DNA of 51,653 nt from Mesorhizobium temperatum (GTDB taxonomy: Bacteria > Pseudomonadota > Alphaproteobacteria > Rhizobiales > Rhizobiaceae), in assembly GCF_002284575.1 (NCBI RefSeq), contig NZ_NPKJ01000045.1, positions 1 through 51,653 of the forward strand, read 5' to 3'. This document shows positions 1 to 6,594 of this stretch, in pieces (the stretch's first letter is position 1; the number at the start of each line of letters is the position of its first letter). The notes under the pieces were generated by a model that searched no databases, was not told the origin of the DNA, and saw only the letters and a list, made by a program, of their open reading frames with translations. The translations under genes were made by a program, and so were the position numbers.

Positions 1-207
1 GAATGCACGAACCGACGCCTCCTTTGTGACGTCAAGAGACATAAACGTGAGCCTCTCGACGCTGCCGGAATCGGCGGAGCGATCGTCACGCAAATCGCCG
101 ACGACAACCATGGCGTCTTCATCAGCGAGCCTCTCGGCAATCGCCCGCCCTATCCCTCGATTGCCGCCGGTGACGATGGCAACTTTGCCTGAAAGCCGGT
201 TACCCAA
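1..207 (-). CDS. Short-chain dehydrogenase, N-terminal part (cut by window edge)
   Basis: The reverse strand from a TTG at 207 gives 69 codons without a stop to the window edge. The product starts [20 protein letters not shown], so it carries the SDR nucleotide-binding signature TGxxxGIG and the first Rossmann beta-alpha-beta unit. An AGGAG lies at 212-216, just upstream of the TTG, and no ATG is available nearby. The upstream dehydrogenase ends at 217, so its stop codon sits beside this ribosome binding site and the two genes are probably one operon. It is expected to be an NAD(P)-dependent oxidoreductase of the FabG/3-ketoacyl reductase type. Substrate and C-terminal half cannot be seen. 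Confidence 0.8.
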   Translation of the reverse strand, partial: MGNRLSGKVAIVTGGNRGIGRAIAERLADEDAMVVVGDLRDDRSADSGSVERLTFMSLDVTKEASVRAF

Positions 208-216
208 GAAATTCTC

Positions 217-990
217 CTATCCTGCTGTGAAGCCGCCATCTATTGGAACAGCAACGCCCGTGATGTGCCTGGCTCCCTCGCTCGCGAGGAACAGCGTCAG
301 ACTTGCGATTTCTTTCGGCGTAGCCACGCGACCCTGGGGTATGGAATCGATGTTCCTCTGGAGGACCTCGTCCACGCTAACTGGCTTGCTATGGGCCGAC
401 ACAAGCATGGGTGTATCAACGGCGCCAGGGCAGACCGCATTGATGCTGATTTGCTCTTTGGCGTGATCGAGCGCCATGGCTCGTGTCAACAGAACGACGG
501 CGCCCTTCGACGCGCAATAGGCAGCCAGCCCGGGACAGCCAACCAACCCCACATTTGAGGCTATGTTGACAATGCTTCCGCCGCCGGTTTTCCTCATGGA
601 CTTCACCGCGGCGCGGCTGAAGTAGAAAACACCGTTGACATTGGCGTCGAATGTCTGGCGCCAATCGTCATCCGTGGTTTCGAGGGCGCTTCCACGTCGG
701 ATGATACCGGCGCTGTTGACCAAGACGCTGACCTTTCCGAACCGCTCTACGCTGGAATTAATCACGTGGTCGGCGAAGGCCGAGTCAGCCACATCGCCTA
801 GCATCAATTCGGCCGGACAATCGAGTTTCTGAACCGACTCTAAAGCTCGTCGGCCCCGCTCTCGATCGCGGCCGACCAATACGAGTGACGCCCCTGTCGC
901 GGCGAAGGCCTGTACGATGGCCTCCCCTATCCCCGACGTCGCGCCAGTAACGATAACCACCTTCTTGGAGTGCGTCATAGAGTGCGTCAT
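217..990 (-). CDS. SDR family NAD(P)-dependent oxidoreductase
   Basis: Complete 257-residue classical short-chain dehydrogenase. It has the TGATSGIGEA cofactor motif near residue 15, the NSAG motif after beta strand 4, a catalytic serine in IVNIAS and the YxxxK pair in AAYCASK. The C-terminal GVAVPIDGGF is typical of FabG-like members. The first eight residues repeat themselves (MTHSMTHS) because of a 12-bp direct repeat in the DNA, so the start could be 990 or 978. Neither has a clear Shine-Dalgarno sequence. It lies upstream of, and probably cotranscribed with, the second SDR gene at 1-207. The substrate is not identifiable; a sugar or hydroxy acid is usual for this subgroup. Confidence 0.9.
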   Translation of the reverse strand: MTHSMTHSKKVVIVTGATSGIGEAIVQAFAATGASLVLVGRDRERGRRALESVQKLDCPAELMLGDVADSAFADHVINSSVERFGKVSVLVNSAGIIRRGSALETTDDDWRQTFDANVNGVFYFSRAAVKSMRKTGGGSIVNIASNVGLVGCPGLAAYCASKGAVVLLTRAMALDHAKEQISINAVCPGAVDTPMLVSAHSKPVSVDEVLQRNIDSIPQGRVATPKEIASLTLFLASEGARHITGVAVPIDGGFTAG

Positions 991-1026
991 AGTATCGATT
1001 GCCCAGTAAAAGTGATGAGGCTTGGC

Positions 1027-1395
1027 AGGTATCTCCGGCGGCCTGCTTAGCTAGTGATCTATGCCGGCATACGGCCTGTTCGCAAGCGTCCAAAAAGTCA
1101 TGCGGTGGACAAGCTGAAGTCATGGCGCGCCTTGCGCATCGGTGGCGACCCGTGCCAGATTTTGCTCAGCAGAGATCAAGACAGATCTGGCGTTGGCGTC
1201 GGCTCCAACCGAGTTGAAGCTGATCCTAAACATGGTCATGACCCTTGGTTATCCGGCCCACCATTAATACTCATTTGAAGTTCGATCAGCCGCTGTCTAG
1301 TATTCCTGAATCGCTGCTTGGCAGGCATTGCAAGCACGATGTACTAGGGCTCAATAAAGGATAACACATCCGTTTCATCAGGCCCGGATGGCTCT
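1027..1395 (+). repeat. Duplicated upstream block A, copy 1 (ghost of the DddP-like gene's 5' region)
   Basis: This stretch aligns by eye, with many substitutions, to 2060-2380. Shared landmarks are TATCTCCGGCGGCC, CGTCCAA followed by a GTCATGCGG motif, GGACAAGCTGA, and the core ACTCATTTGAAGT at 1235-1297. The similarity continues past the core into the start of the DddP-like gene (GTACTAGGGCTC here versus GTACGAGGGCTC there), then stops. So this is the control region and first codons of a lost paralogue. Together with block C at 1391-1575 it fills the 990-1588 gap; I see no gene here. Confidence 0.65.
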
Positions 1396-1575
1396 GAATG
1401 CCTTGCGCCCGCGGAGGGGAACGAAGCCACGCCGACTTGAGCGGAATGTCGCAGCGGCGTTGAGCGTTTCAGATCTCGCGCGCGTGGCCGTGGGTTTACT
1501 TAAGGGCCGCCGACTAGCCTGAGCCGCTCTTGCCGCGACAACCACCCGAAAGGGTTAAACGGAAAAGCCAGTAGG
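1391..1575 (+). repeat. Duplicated intergenic block C, copy 1
   Basis: About 185 bp matching 4286-4452 by eye. Shared strings include CTGAATGCCTTGCGCCC, CACGCCGACTTG, GCGGAATG, TTTACTTAA, GCCTGAGCCGCT and GCCGCGACAACC. In this copy block C is followed by the SemiSWEET gene and then block A copy 2. In the other copy, C runs straight into block A with no gene between. No open reading frame in it looks real. Confidence 0.65.
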
Positions 1576-1587
1576 CAATCTCGAACC

Positions 1588-1947
1588 ATGGATTTGGTCA
1601 CGGTTATTGGTTACCTCGCAGCTCTATGCTCGATGACCAGCTTTACCCCGCAAGTCTGGAAGATCATCAAAACCCGGGACACGAGCAGCATATCAGCACC
1701 GATGTACGCCATCTACGTGCTGGGACTTGCGTTCTGGCTGATCTTCGGAATTCTGAAGAACGAATGGCCCCTTATCATCACCAACGGTGTGTGCCTAGTG
1801 CTTTCGGCCTTCATTCTCGTCATGACGCTCCTTCCTCGCGCGAAGAAGGATGCCGTTGCGGACGCTTTCGACCCCGCCGCCTCAAGCACCGAGCGGTCGG
1901 GCGGGCAAGCTCGTCTGGCCGGTCCAGAGATAAAACGGTCGAAATGA
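1588..1947 (+). CDS. SemiSWEET-type PQ-loop sugar transporter
   Basis: A 119-residue protein with three predicted membrane helices (about residues 5-22, 38-57 and 64-82) and the PQ motif in TSFTPQVWK on helix 1, the signature of bacterial SemiSWEETs. These work as homodimers and carry mono- or disaccharides across the inner membrane. Typical length is 85-100 residues; here about 30 extra, polar, charged residues follow the last helix. The ATG at 1588 has only a weak ribosome binding site. It sits between repeat blocks C and A; the second copy of these blocks near 4.46 kb lacks the gene. It may cooperate with the DddP-like gene downstream, but that is only a position argument. Confidence 0.85.
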   Translation: MDLVTVIGYLAALCSMTSFTPQVWKIIKTRDTSSISAPMYAIYVLGLAFWLIFGILKNEWPLIITNGVCLVLSAFILVMTLLPRAKKDAVADAFDPAASSTERSGGQARLAGPEIKRSK

Positions 1948-2007
1948 CGCGCATCGCAACCTTCAAAGTGAATGGCGTCAATGGCCGGCTTCCCGTGCTC
2001 CTGAAGT

Positions 2008-2277
2008 GGCCTAGTGAAACCGACTACGACATTGTCTGATTGCAGGAGCTAAAGACGTCGGAGCGGGTATCTCCGGCGGCCGTGCCTAATGATCTGGGCC
2101 TTCATACCGCCGGTTTGCAAACGTCCAAGAGGTCATGCGGCGGACAAGCTGACGTTATGGCGCGCTGGACATCGGTAACGGCCTCGTGCAGCCTTTTAGG
2201 ACCATTGGACATCGTCATGACTCCTGGTTATGCGGCCGCCCACTAATACTCATTTGAAGTGCGGTGCGCCGCTGCCT
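2008..2277 (+). promoter_or_regulatory. Upstream block A, copy 2, ahead of the DddP-like gene
   Basis: Intergenic block with diverged copies at 1027-1300 and 4462-4557, and a core at 2214-2277 that recurs inverted at 15622-15687. The core reads GTCATGACTCCTGGTTATGC, then a GC-rich spacer, then CTAATACTCATTTGAAGT. It ends about 70 bp before the ATG at 2346. Since the copy at 15.6 kb also lies shortly upstream of a gene and in the same orientation relative to it, I infer a promoter or operator region. The protein that reads it is unknown. Confidence 0.5.
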
Positions 2278-2345
2278 ATAGCTCACGACCGTAGCATTTC
2301 TGCGTGACTGATCAGCAGCATAGTCGGAACATGTACGAGGGCTCT

Positions 2346-3593
2346 ATGACGAATTCTAAAATGAGTTCACCAGGTCCGGATGGGTTTGTACTCTATGACA
2401 ACTGGAGCGACTTGCGGCAGTTTCGACCAATGCCGGATATCGACTTTAAAAGGCTCGATGGATACCGGAAAGAGCGGCTAAGAGCGGCAATGCGCCGAGC
2501 TGATGTCGCAATGTGTGTCCTGGTGAGCCCCATTACCATTCGCTATGCGGTGGACTACAATATATACCCTTTGTTTCAGTCGCATATTCCCGTCACATAC
2601 CTCTTTTTGCCTCTTGATGGGCCGATCACCCTTCATCAGGGTATTGGCAACGCCTGCTCTGCAGACCGTGTAAGGCACGGAAGGCCGATTTCGTTTTTTG
2701 AAGGCGGCAACGAACTGGCGGACGGCGCGAGGCTCCTCGCCGACGACATCGTTGGGTTCCTAAGCGAAATCGGTACCACCAATCGCAAAGTGGCGGTGGA
2801 GTATGTGAACCCGAGCATAACCCAGGCTTTGCTGCAGCGCGGTCTAGAGGTAATTGATGCGGTGGACATCGTGGAAGGGGCGCGGGTCATTAAATCGGAT
2901 GACGAGATAGCGTGTATTCGCTGGGCCTGCGCCGTAGCTGAGCACGGCATTGCTCGTATGCAGGAGAGCATGGGGCCAGGCGTAACGGAAGTGCAGCTTT
3001 GGGGACTTCTCAACTATACCAACCTTGCCAACCAGGGCGGCTGGCATGAGGGACGAATGTTAGCTTCCGGGCCGCGAATTAATCCGTGGCTCCAGGAAGC
3101 CACCCAACGAGTCATTGAGGAGGGAGACCTGGTGGGATTTGACACCGATATGGTGGGCCCATTTGGGTATTTCTGTGATGTTTCACGGACATTCTACTAC
3201 GGAAAGAACCCGCCTAGTGCGCGCCAGCGCCAACTGTACCAACTGGCGTATGACGAATTGCAGACCAACATGAAGCTTATCCGACCAGGCGTCAGCATGA
3301 AGGATCTGCAAGCTTCAGCTTGGCCAGTGCCCGAAGAATTTCGGGAGCAAGCTTACCCCTGCGTTATACACGGAGTTGGCATGTGCGATGAATATCCGCA
3401 AGTTAAACCCTCATTCCGTGGTCCGGTAGCGTATGACGCGACACTCGAAGCAGGCATGGTAATATGTGTTGAAAGCTATATTGGCGCCGTCGGCGAACGA
3501 GACGGCGTGAAACTTGAGGAGCAATTGCTCGTTACGTCCGACGGCTACGAGTTGCTTTCAAACTATCCTTTTGACGAGCGTCTCCTGAGTTAG
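2346..3593 (+). CDS. DddP-like M24-family metalloenzyme (candidate DMSP lyase)
   Basis: A 415-residue M24 (creatinase/aminopeptidase P fold) protein. Its closest family known to me is DddP, which splits dimethylsulfoniopropionate to DMS and acrylate. Shared blocks include LASGPR-NPW-QE, FDTD followed by CDVSR, HGVGMCDE, CVES and KLEEQ, plus a C-terminal YPFD. The residues described for Ruegeria DddP as metal ligands (D295, D297, D307, H371, E406, E421) and catalytic D377 correspond here to D266, D268, D278, H342, E376, E391 and D348. I prefer the ATG at 2346 (GAGGG at 2337) over an in-frame GTG at 2304. A tautomerase gene follows. The family also has members without shown lyase activity, so the substrate stays open. 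Confidence 0.8.
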   Translation: MTNSKMSSPGPDGFVLYDNWSDLRQFRPMPDIDFKRLDGYRKERLRAAMRRADVAMCVLVSPITIRYAVDYNIYPLFQSHIPVTYLFLPLDGPITLHQGIGNACSADRVRHGRPISFFEGGNELADGARLLADDIVGFLSEIGTTNRKVAVEYVNPSITQALLQRGLEVIDAVDIVEGARVIKSDDEIACIRWACAVAEHGIARMQESMGPGVTEVQLWGLLNYTNLANQGGWHEGRMLASGPRINPWLQEATQRVIEEGDLVGFDTDMVGPFGYFCDVSRTFYYGKNPPSARQRQLYQLAYDELQTNMKLIRPGVSMKDLQASAWPVPEEFREQAYPCVIHGVGMCDEYPQVKPSFRGPVAYDATLEAGMVICVESYIGAVGERDGVKLEEQLLVTSDGYELLSNYPFDERLLS

Positions 3594-3705
3594 GACCTAG
3601 TTCGACTCCCAATTACTACGTGAGTCCACGGCCATGTAGCAAAACTCACGAAGGCAAGGCTACGCCAATGATCTACGACTGCGGCACTACGGACCGACCG
3701 AGGAA

Positions 3706-3918
3706 ATGAAGGACAGTATTGCGTTCCAACTGAGCGACGCTTTTGTCAATGAAGGCGCGAACGTCATGTATCCGATCGACGCGATCGAGGACGCTCTCGA
3801 CGTGATCATGAAAGAGCGCAATTCGCATCACAGACGGTCAAATCTCGCTTCCACCGGGCCCGGCCTTGGTTTGGAGATCGTCGAGGCAATGTTTAGCGCC
3901 CGCATTCCAGAGTTTTGA
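3706..3918 (+). pseudogene. Receiver-like domain remnant, paralogue of 45651-46145
   Basis: The first about 36 residues (QLSDAFVNEGANVMYP, then AIEDALDVIM) match residues 28-56 of the receiver-like protein at 45651-46145 (DLSDALVKEGANFIQP, then TIEDTLDVIM). After that the reading diverges and ends at 70 residues. The N-terminal strand and everything after helix 2 are lost or out of frame. As with its paralogue, it follows a metabolic enzyme gene directly. No RBS supports the ATG. Almost certainly a decayed copy. Confidence 0.65.
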
Positions 3919-3987
3919 GCAAAGGGCGCTTAGAGCGCCGGCAACTGTTATCAACCTGCTCGGCAGAGAGCAACGAAGGAGCAAGCT

Positions 3988-4170
3988 ATGCCCGTAATCC
4001 ATATCGAAACGTTCAAGTCTGATGACGATAAGAAAGCACATTTGGTCGCTGAGATCACAAAGCTGTTCTGTGACAAGATGAACTTAAGGCCAGAACAAAT
4101 CCATGTGGTATTCGATGAGTATGAGCCTAACAACTGGGCGACCGGCGGCAAGCTTTGGTCCAGGATGTGA
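3988..4170 (+). CDS. 4-oxalocrotonate tautomerase family protein
   Basis: 60 residues beginning MPVIHIETFKSDDDKKAHLV, the standard size and start of the 4-OT superfamily. Pro2 becomes the N-terminal catalytic base after removal of Met. The conserved helix (KKAHLVAEITKLFC) and the second strand (EQIHVVFDEY) follow. A clear AAGGAG lies 8 nt before the ATG. Members tautomerise enols, dehalogenate or hydrate small unsaturated acids; a role in handling acrylate- or keto-acid-like products of the neighbouring DddP-like enzyme is possible but only an inference. Confidence 0.85.
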   Translation: MPVIHIETFKSDDDKKAHLVAEITKLFCDKMNLRPEQIHVVFDEYEPNNWATGGKLWSRM

Positions 4171-4285
4171 TGTGGCCTGCTATCTCTGCGACCTGCGGGT
4201 TAATCTATTTCCGGTGAGGAGATAATGGGCAAAGGGCGAATTCGTCTTAAAGTTTGCCCGGGACGCGGTAGTGCTGGAAAGGTCG

Positions 4286-4557
4286 TTCTGAATGCCTTGC
4301 GCCCACGGAGGGAACCGATGCCACGCCGACTTGGGCGGAATGAAGTGGTAACGTTCTTGCGCGTGGTGGCCGTGGTTTTACTTAATGCTGCGGACTCGCC
4401 TGAGCCGCTTCTGCCGCGACAACCGCCCGAAAGGTTAGACGGAAGACCAGGAGGCTGGCTCAGCGAAACCGACTGCGACATCGTCTGTTAGCACAAGCTG
4501 AAGACGTCGGAGCGGGTCTCCGGCGGGCCAATGAAAAATGATCTAAGCCTTCATCGA
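4286..4557 (+). repeat. Fused blocks C and A without the SemiSWEET gene (copy 2 of C, copy 3 of A)
   Basis: 4286-4452 matches block C (1391-1575) and 4462-4557 matches the start of block A (2008-2105), for example GAAACCGACTGCGACAT, GAAGACGTCGGAGCGGGT and TGATCTAAGCCTTCAT. In the first locus the SemiSWEET gene separates the same two blocks. So one locus gained the gene, or this one lost it, after duplication. No gene here; short reading frames on either strand show no homology I recognise. Confidence 0.65.
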
Positions 4558-4604
4558 TAACCTTGGAGCGCCTTGAGCACCACACATCCATGAAAGGAAG
4601 AGCC

Positions 4605-5405
4605 ATGATCCTCATCACCGGAGCCTCGGGCCAGTTGGCATCGCAGATCGTGGCACGGGCGCGGCAGAAGGGCATTGCGATTCTCACCGGCAGCAGAGCA
4701 GTCACTGCTGACCGGCAAATAGACTTCGACAGACCTGAAACGCTTGACTTCGCCGGGGTTGAGACCATGTTGCTGACTTCGGCCGGCTCTGCCGAAGACG
4801 ATAGCGTGATGCGTCGGCATGGTGCCGTTCTGGCTGCTGCCCGCGCGCAGGGGGTGAAGCACGTCGTTTATACGAGCCTCACCTATGCTAGCGATCATCT
4901 CGGCTTTGCCCTGGCTCATCGCTGGACCGAGCGCGAGCTTCGGGCAAGCCGCATGGCCTGGACCATCCTTCGCAACGGTCTCTATGCAGAACTGATTGGC
5001 GCTCTCGCCGCGCCGCGCGGCGGGGTGATTGCCACGCCATTTGGCGAGGGTCGGATTTCCGCAGTCGCAAGAGCGGATCTGGCCGAAGCGGCGCTTGCTG
5101 TGCTGGGCGATCCGGCTAGCCATGCCGGCCGCTGCTACGAGTTGTCGGGAGCTACCGCATTTTCGATCCCGGATCTCGCGCAGAAGATAGCAGCCACTTA
5201 TGAGCCGAGCAGCTTTGAGGAGGAGCGCGCGCGGCTTTCGTCCCTGCCACTGTTCGCCTTCCAGCCGCCGATGCTGATGTCCATTTCGTCCGCCGCGGTC
5301 GCCGGATTCCTGGAAACACATGCAACAGATCTGACGGAGTTGGTGCCTATGCCGCTAGACGCGCTAGAGATTGCCTGCGCCGTCGCCCGACAAGCGGCAC
5401 AATAG
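4605..5405 (+). CDS. NmrA-like NAD(P)-binding oxidoreductase (QOR2-type)
   Basis: 266 residues from the ATG at 4605, chosen because AAAGGAAGAG precedes it. The start MILITGASGQLASQIV is an atypical-SDR/NmrA Rossmann motif (GASGxxA), followed by an HVVYTSL strand and a WTILRNGLYAE segment characteristic of the NAD(P)H:quinone oxidoreductase 2/NmrA group. These proteins either reduce quinones or sense the NADP/NADPH ratio. Complete length for the family (about 280). It stands alone; a GC-rich, uniform codon pattern sets it apart from the more AT-rich DddP-like gene. No partner is evident. Confidence 0.85.
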   Translation: MILITGASGQLASQIVARARQKGIAILTGSRAVTADRQIDFDRPETLDFAGVETMLLTSAGSAEDDSVMRRHGAVLAAARAQGVKHVVYTSLTYASDHLGFALAHRWTERELRASRMAWTILRNGLYAELIGALAAPRGGVIATPFGEGRISAVARADLAEAALAVLGDPASHAGRCYELSGATAFSIPDLAQKIAATYEPSSFEEERARLSSLPLFAFQPPMLMSISSAAVAGFLETHATDLTELVPMPLDALEIACAVARQAAQ

Positions 5406-5539
5406 CTTCTGGTGCACCTGGAAAAGTCCAATAAGTCGTCTTTCTTGGCTCGGCTTATAAAAAAGAGGCAGTCTTGCCTAACAGGCGAATGTTAAATGGG
5501 GTCGCGTCCCGACTCTCATCTGTTTCAAGGAGTTAATCG

Positions 5540-5965
5540 AGTGCGGGGTAAACGGGGTAATTACCGGGTAGTCAGGCTTGAGCGGCTTACCTGCGCTGGA
5601 GCCAGATGGGAGTGTTCGACCGCATCTTCGCGGCCCTTGCGGCGAAGGGCCGGAGCCAGAGCGCATCATGATCGATGCCATCCATCTGAAAGGCCCACCG
5701 CACGGCGGCGAGCCTTTTTAAAAAGGGGATGTTCCCCGCCGTATCGGTCGCACCAAAGGCGGGCTGAACTCCAAGCTGCACACCGTCTGCGATGGCGAAG
5801 GGCGACCGCGCATCCTGCTTCTGAGCGAGGGGCAGATGAGCGACCACAAGGGCGCCAGGCTCATGCTCGACGCCTTGCCATCCGCTTCCAGCCTGCCCGG
5901 CGACAAGCTACGACCGCAACTGGTTCCGCAGGGCTCTGGCTGACAAGGGCTGTCGTTTGGCAGTT
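5540..5965 (+). pseudogene. IS5-family transposase remnant
   Basis: Translations in changing frames give recognisable IS5 (IS427-like) pieces: MIDAIHLKGPPHGG, then after an in-frame stop KKGDVPRRIGRTKGGLNSK, LHTVCDGEGRPRILLLSEG and QMSDHKGARLMLDALPS. The second catalytic block (DRGYDADWFR in live copies) survives only as a shifted CYDRNWFRRALADKG. Stops and frameshifts break it and neither terminal repeat is seen. 5406-5539 holds nothing I can name. Confidence 0.7.
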
Positions 5966-6139
5966 GATTGTAAGAATGCGCCGGTTTGGTTCAGACTTGG
6001 CAATTAATTGGGGTCTTCCTCAATTGGTGTGGTGATGAGAATTGTTGAGCGGCAGGATGCGTGCTCTGAGGAGCTCCGGGCCTGCTCTGCCGTACATCGC
6101 ACGTTTACACCCACGAAACCAAATATATAGAGGACACAA

Positions 6140-6346
6140 ATGGCAAGTACGCTTTTCATAGCGCGCCTACTCCGTGCTGCGAGACGACCTTGGAGTAACC
6201 GAAGGGCGTTAAGACTGGCCGCTGCCATCGTAGCGTGGATTGTTATTGTGCCGCCATCTATATTCCCCCCACACCTGCTCCCCGCTCCAGTTTCCCTCTC
6301 CACAAGTTGCTTCGCGAGCGAGCAGCTGGCTAACGGAATCCCGTAG
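6140..6346 (+). CDS. Small hypothetical protein with one possible membrane helix
   Basis: 68 residues, with a good GAGGA 6 nt before the ATG. The N-terminus is arginine-rich (ARLLRAARRPWSNRRALR), followed by a hydrophobic stretch at about residues 26-45 and a proline-rich part. It ends about 50 bp before the precursor peptide gene and could be translated from the same transcript. I recognise no family. It may equally be a chance frame in the control region of the RiPP operon; the rest of 5966-6399 shows nothing else. Confidence 0.3.
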   Translation: MASTLFIARLLRAARRPWSNRRALRLAAAIVAWIVIVPPSIFPPHLLPAPVSLSTSCFASEQLANGIP

Positions 6347-6399
6347 ATTCTTATAAAAGGCATGCTATTGTCGCCGCGTCTCAAAATTGGAGTGTTTCA

Positions 6400-6594
6400 A
6401 TGACGAATTCACTACAGCAGGCAGCCACTGCCACCGTCGCAACAGCCAGCAGCGATGTCCGTAGCGCACTTCTGCGCGACAAGCCCGTCAATCCGGCGCT
6501 CCAGCGCCTGCAGGGCCGTGTTCTGTCGCAGGCCGAGCCGAGCGACGTCATCACCAGCTATGACCGGATGCATCATCGCCACAGCCGTTCATGA
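6400..6594 (+). CDS. Candidate RiPP precursor peptide
   Basis: 64 residues with a GGAG 7 nt before the ATG, its stop overlapping the start of the radical SAM gene (ATGA at 6591-6594). A leader-like, Ala/Gln-rich N-terminal half is followed by the C-terminal SYDRMHHRHSRS. In that tail every Arg stands two positions after an aromatic residue: Y54-D-R56, H58-H-R60 and H61-S-R63. The aromatic-X-X triplet is the known substrate form of FxsB-like cyclophane-forming radical SAM enzymes, and the neighbouring gene is such an enzyme. There are no cysteines. Role as substrate is inferred from size, position and this pattern; no homologue was searched. Confidence 0.8.
   Translation: MTNSLQQAATATVATASSDVRSALLRDKPVNPALQRLQGRVLSQAEPSDVITSYDRMHHRHSRS

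Noticed and set aside
26..466. 146-residue forward frame at the left end
   Set aside because: It lies opposite two SDR genes whose motifs are clear on the reverse strand; low-complexity Ser/Ala/Pro composition is typical of an antisense shadow.
2214..2277. Element A as a nod box
   Set aside because: No ATC-N9-GAT pairs or other nod-box features; only the position upstream of genes is similar.
4551..5321. 256-residue reverse frame opposite the NmrA-like gene
   Set aside because: The forward frame has a Rossmann motif and RBS; the reverse frame has no recognisable motif.
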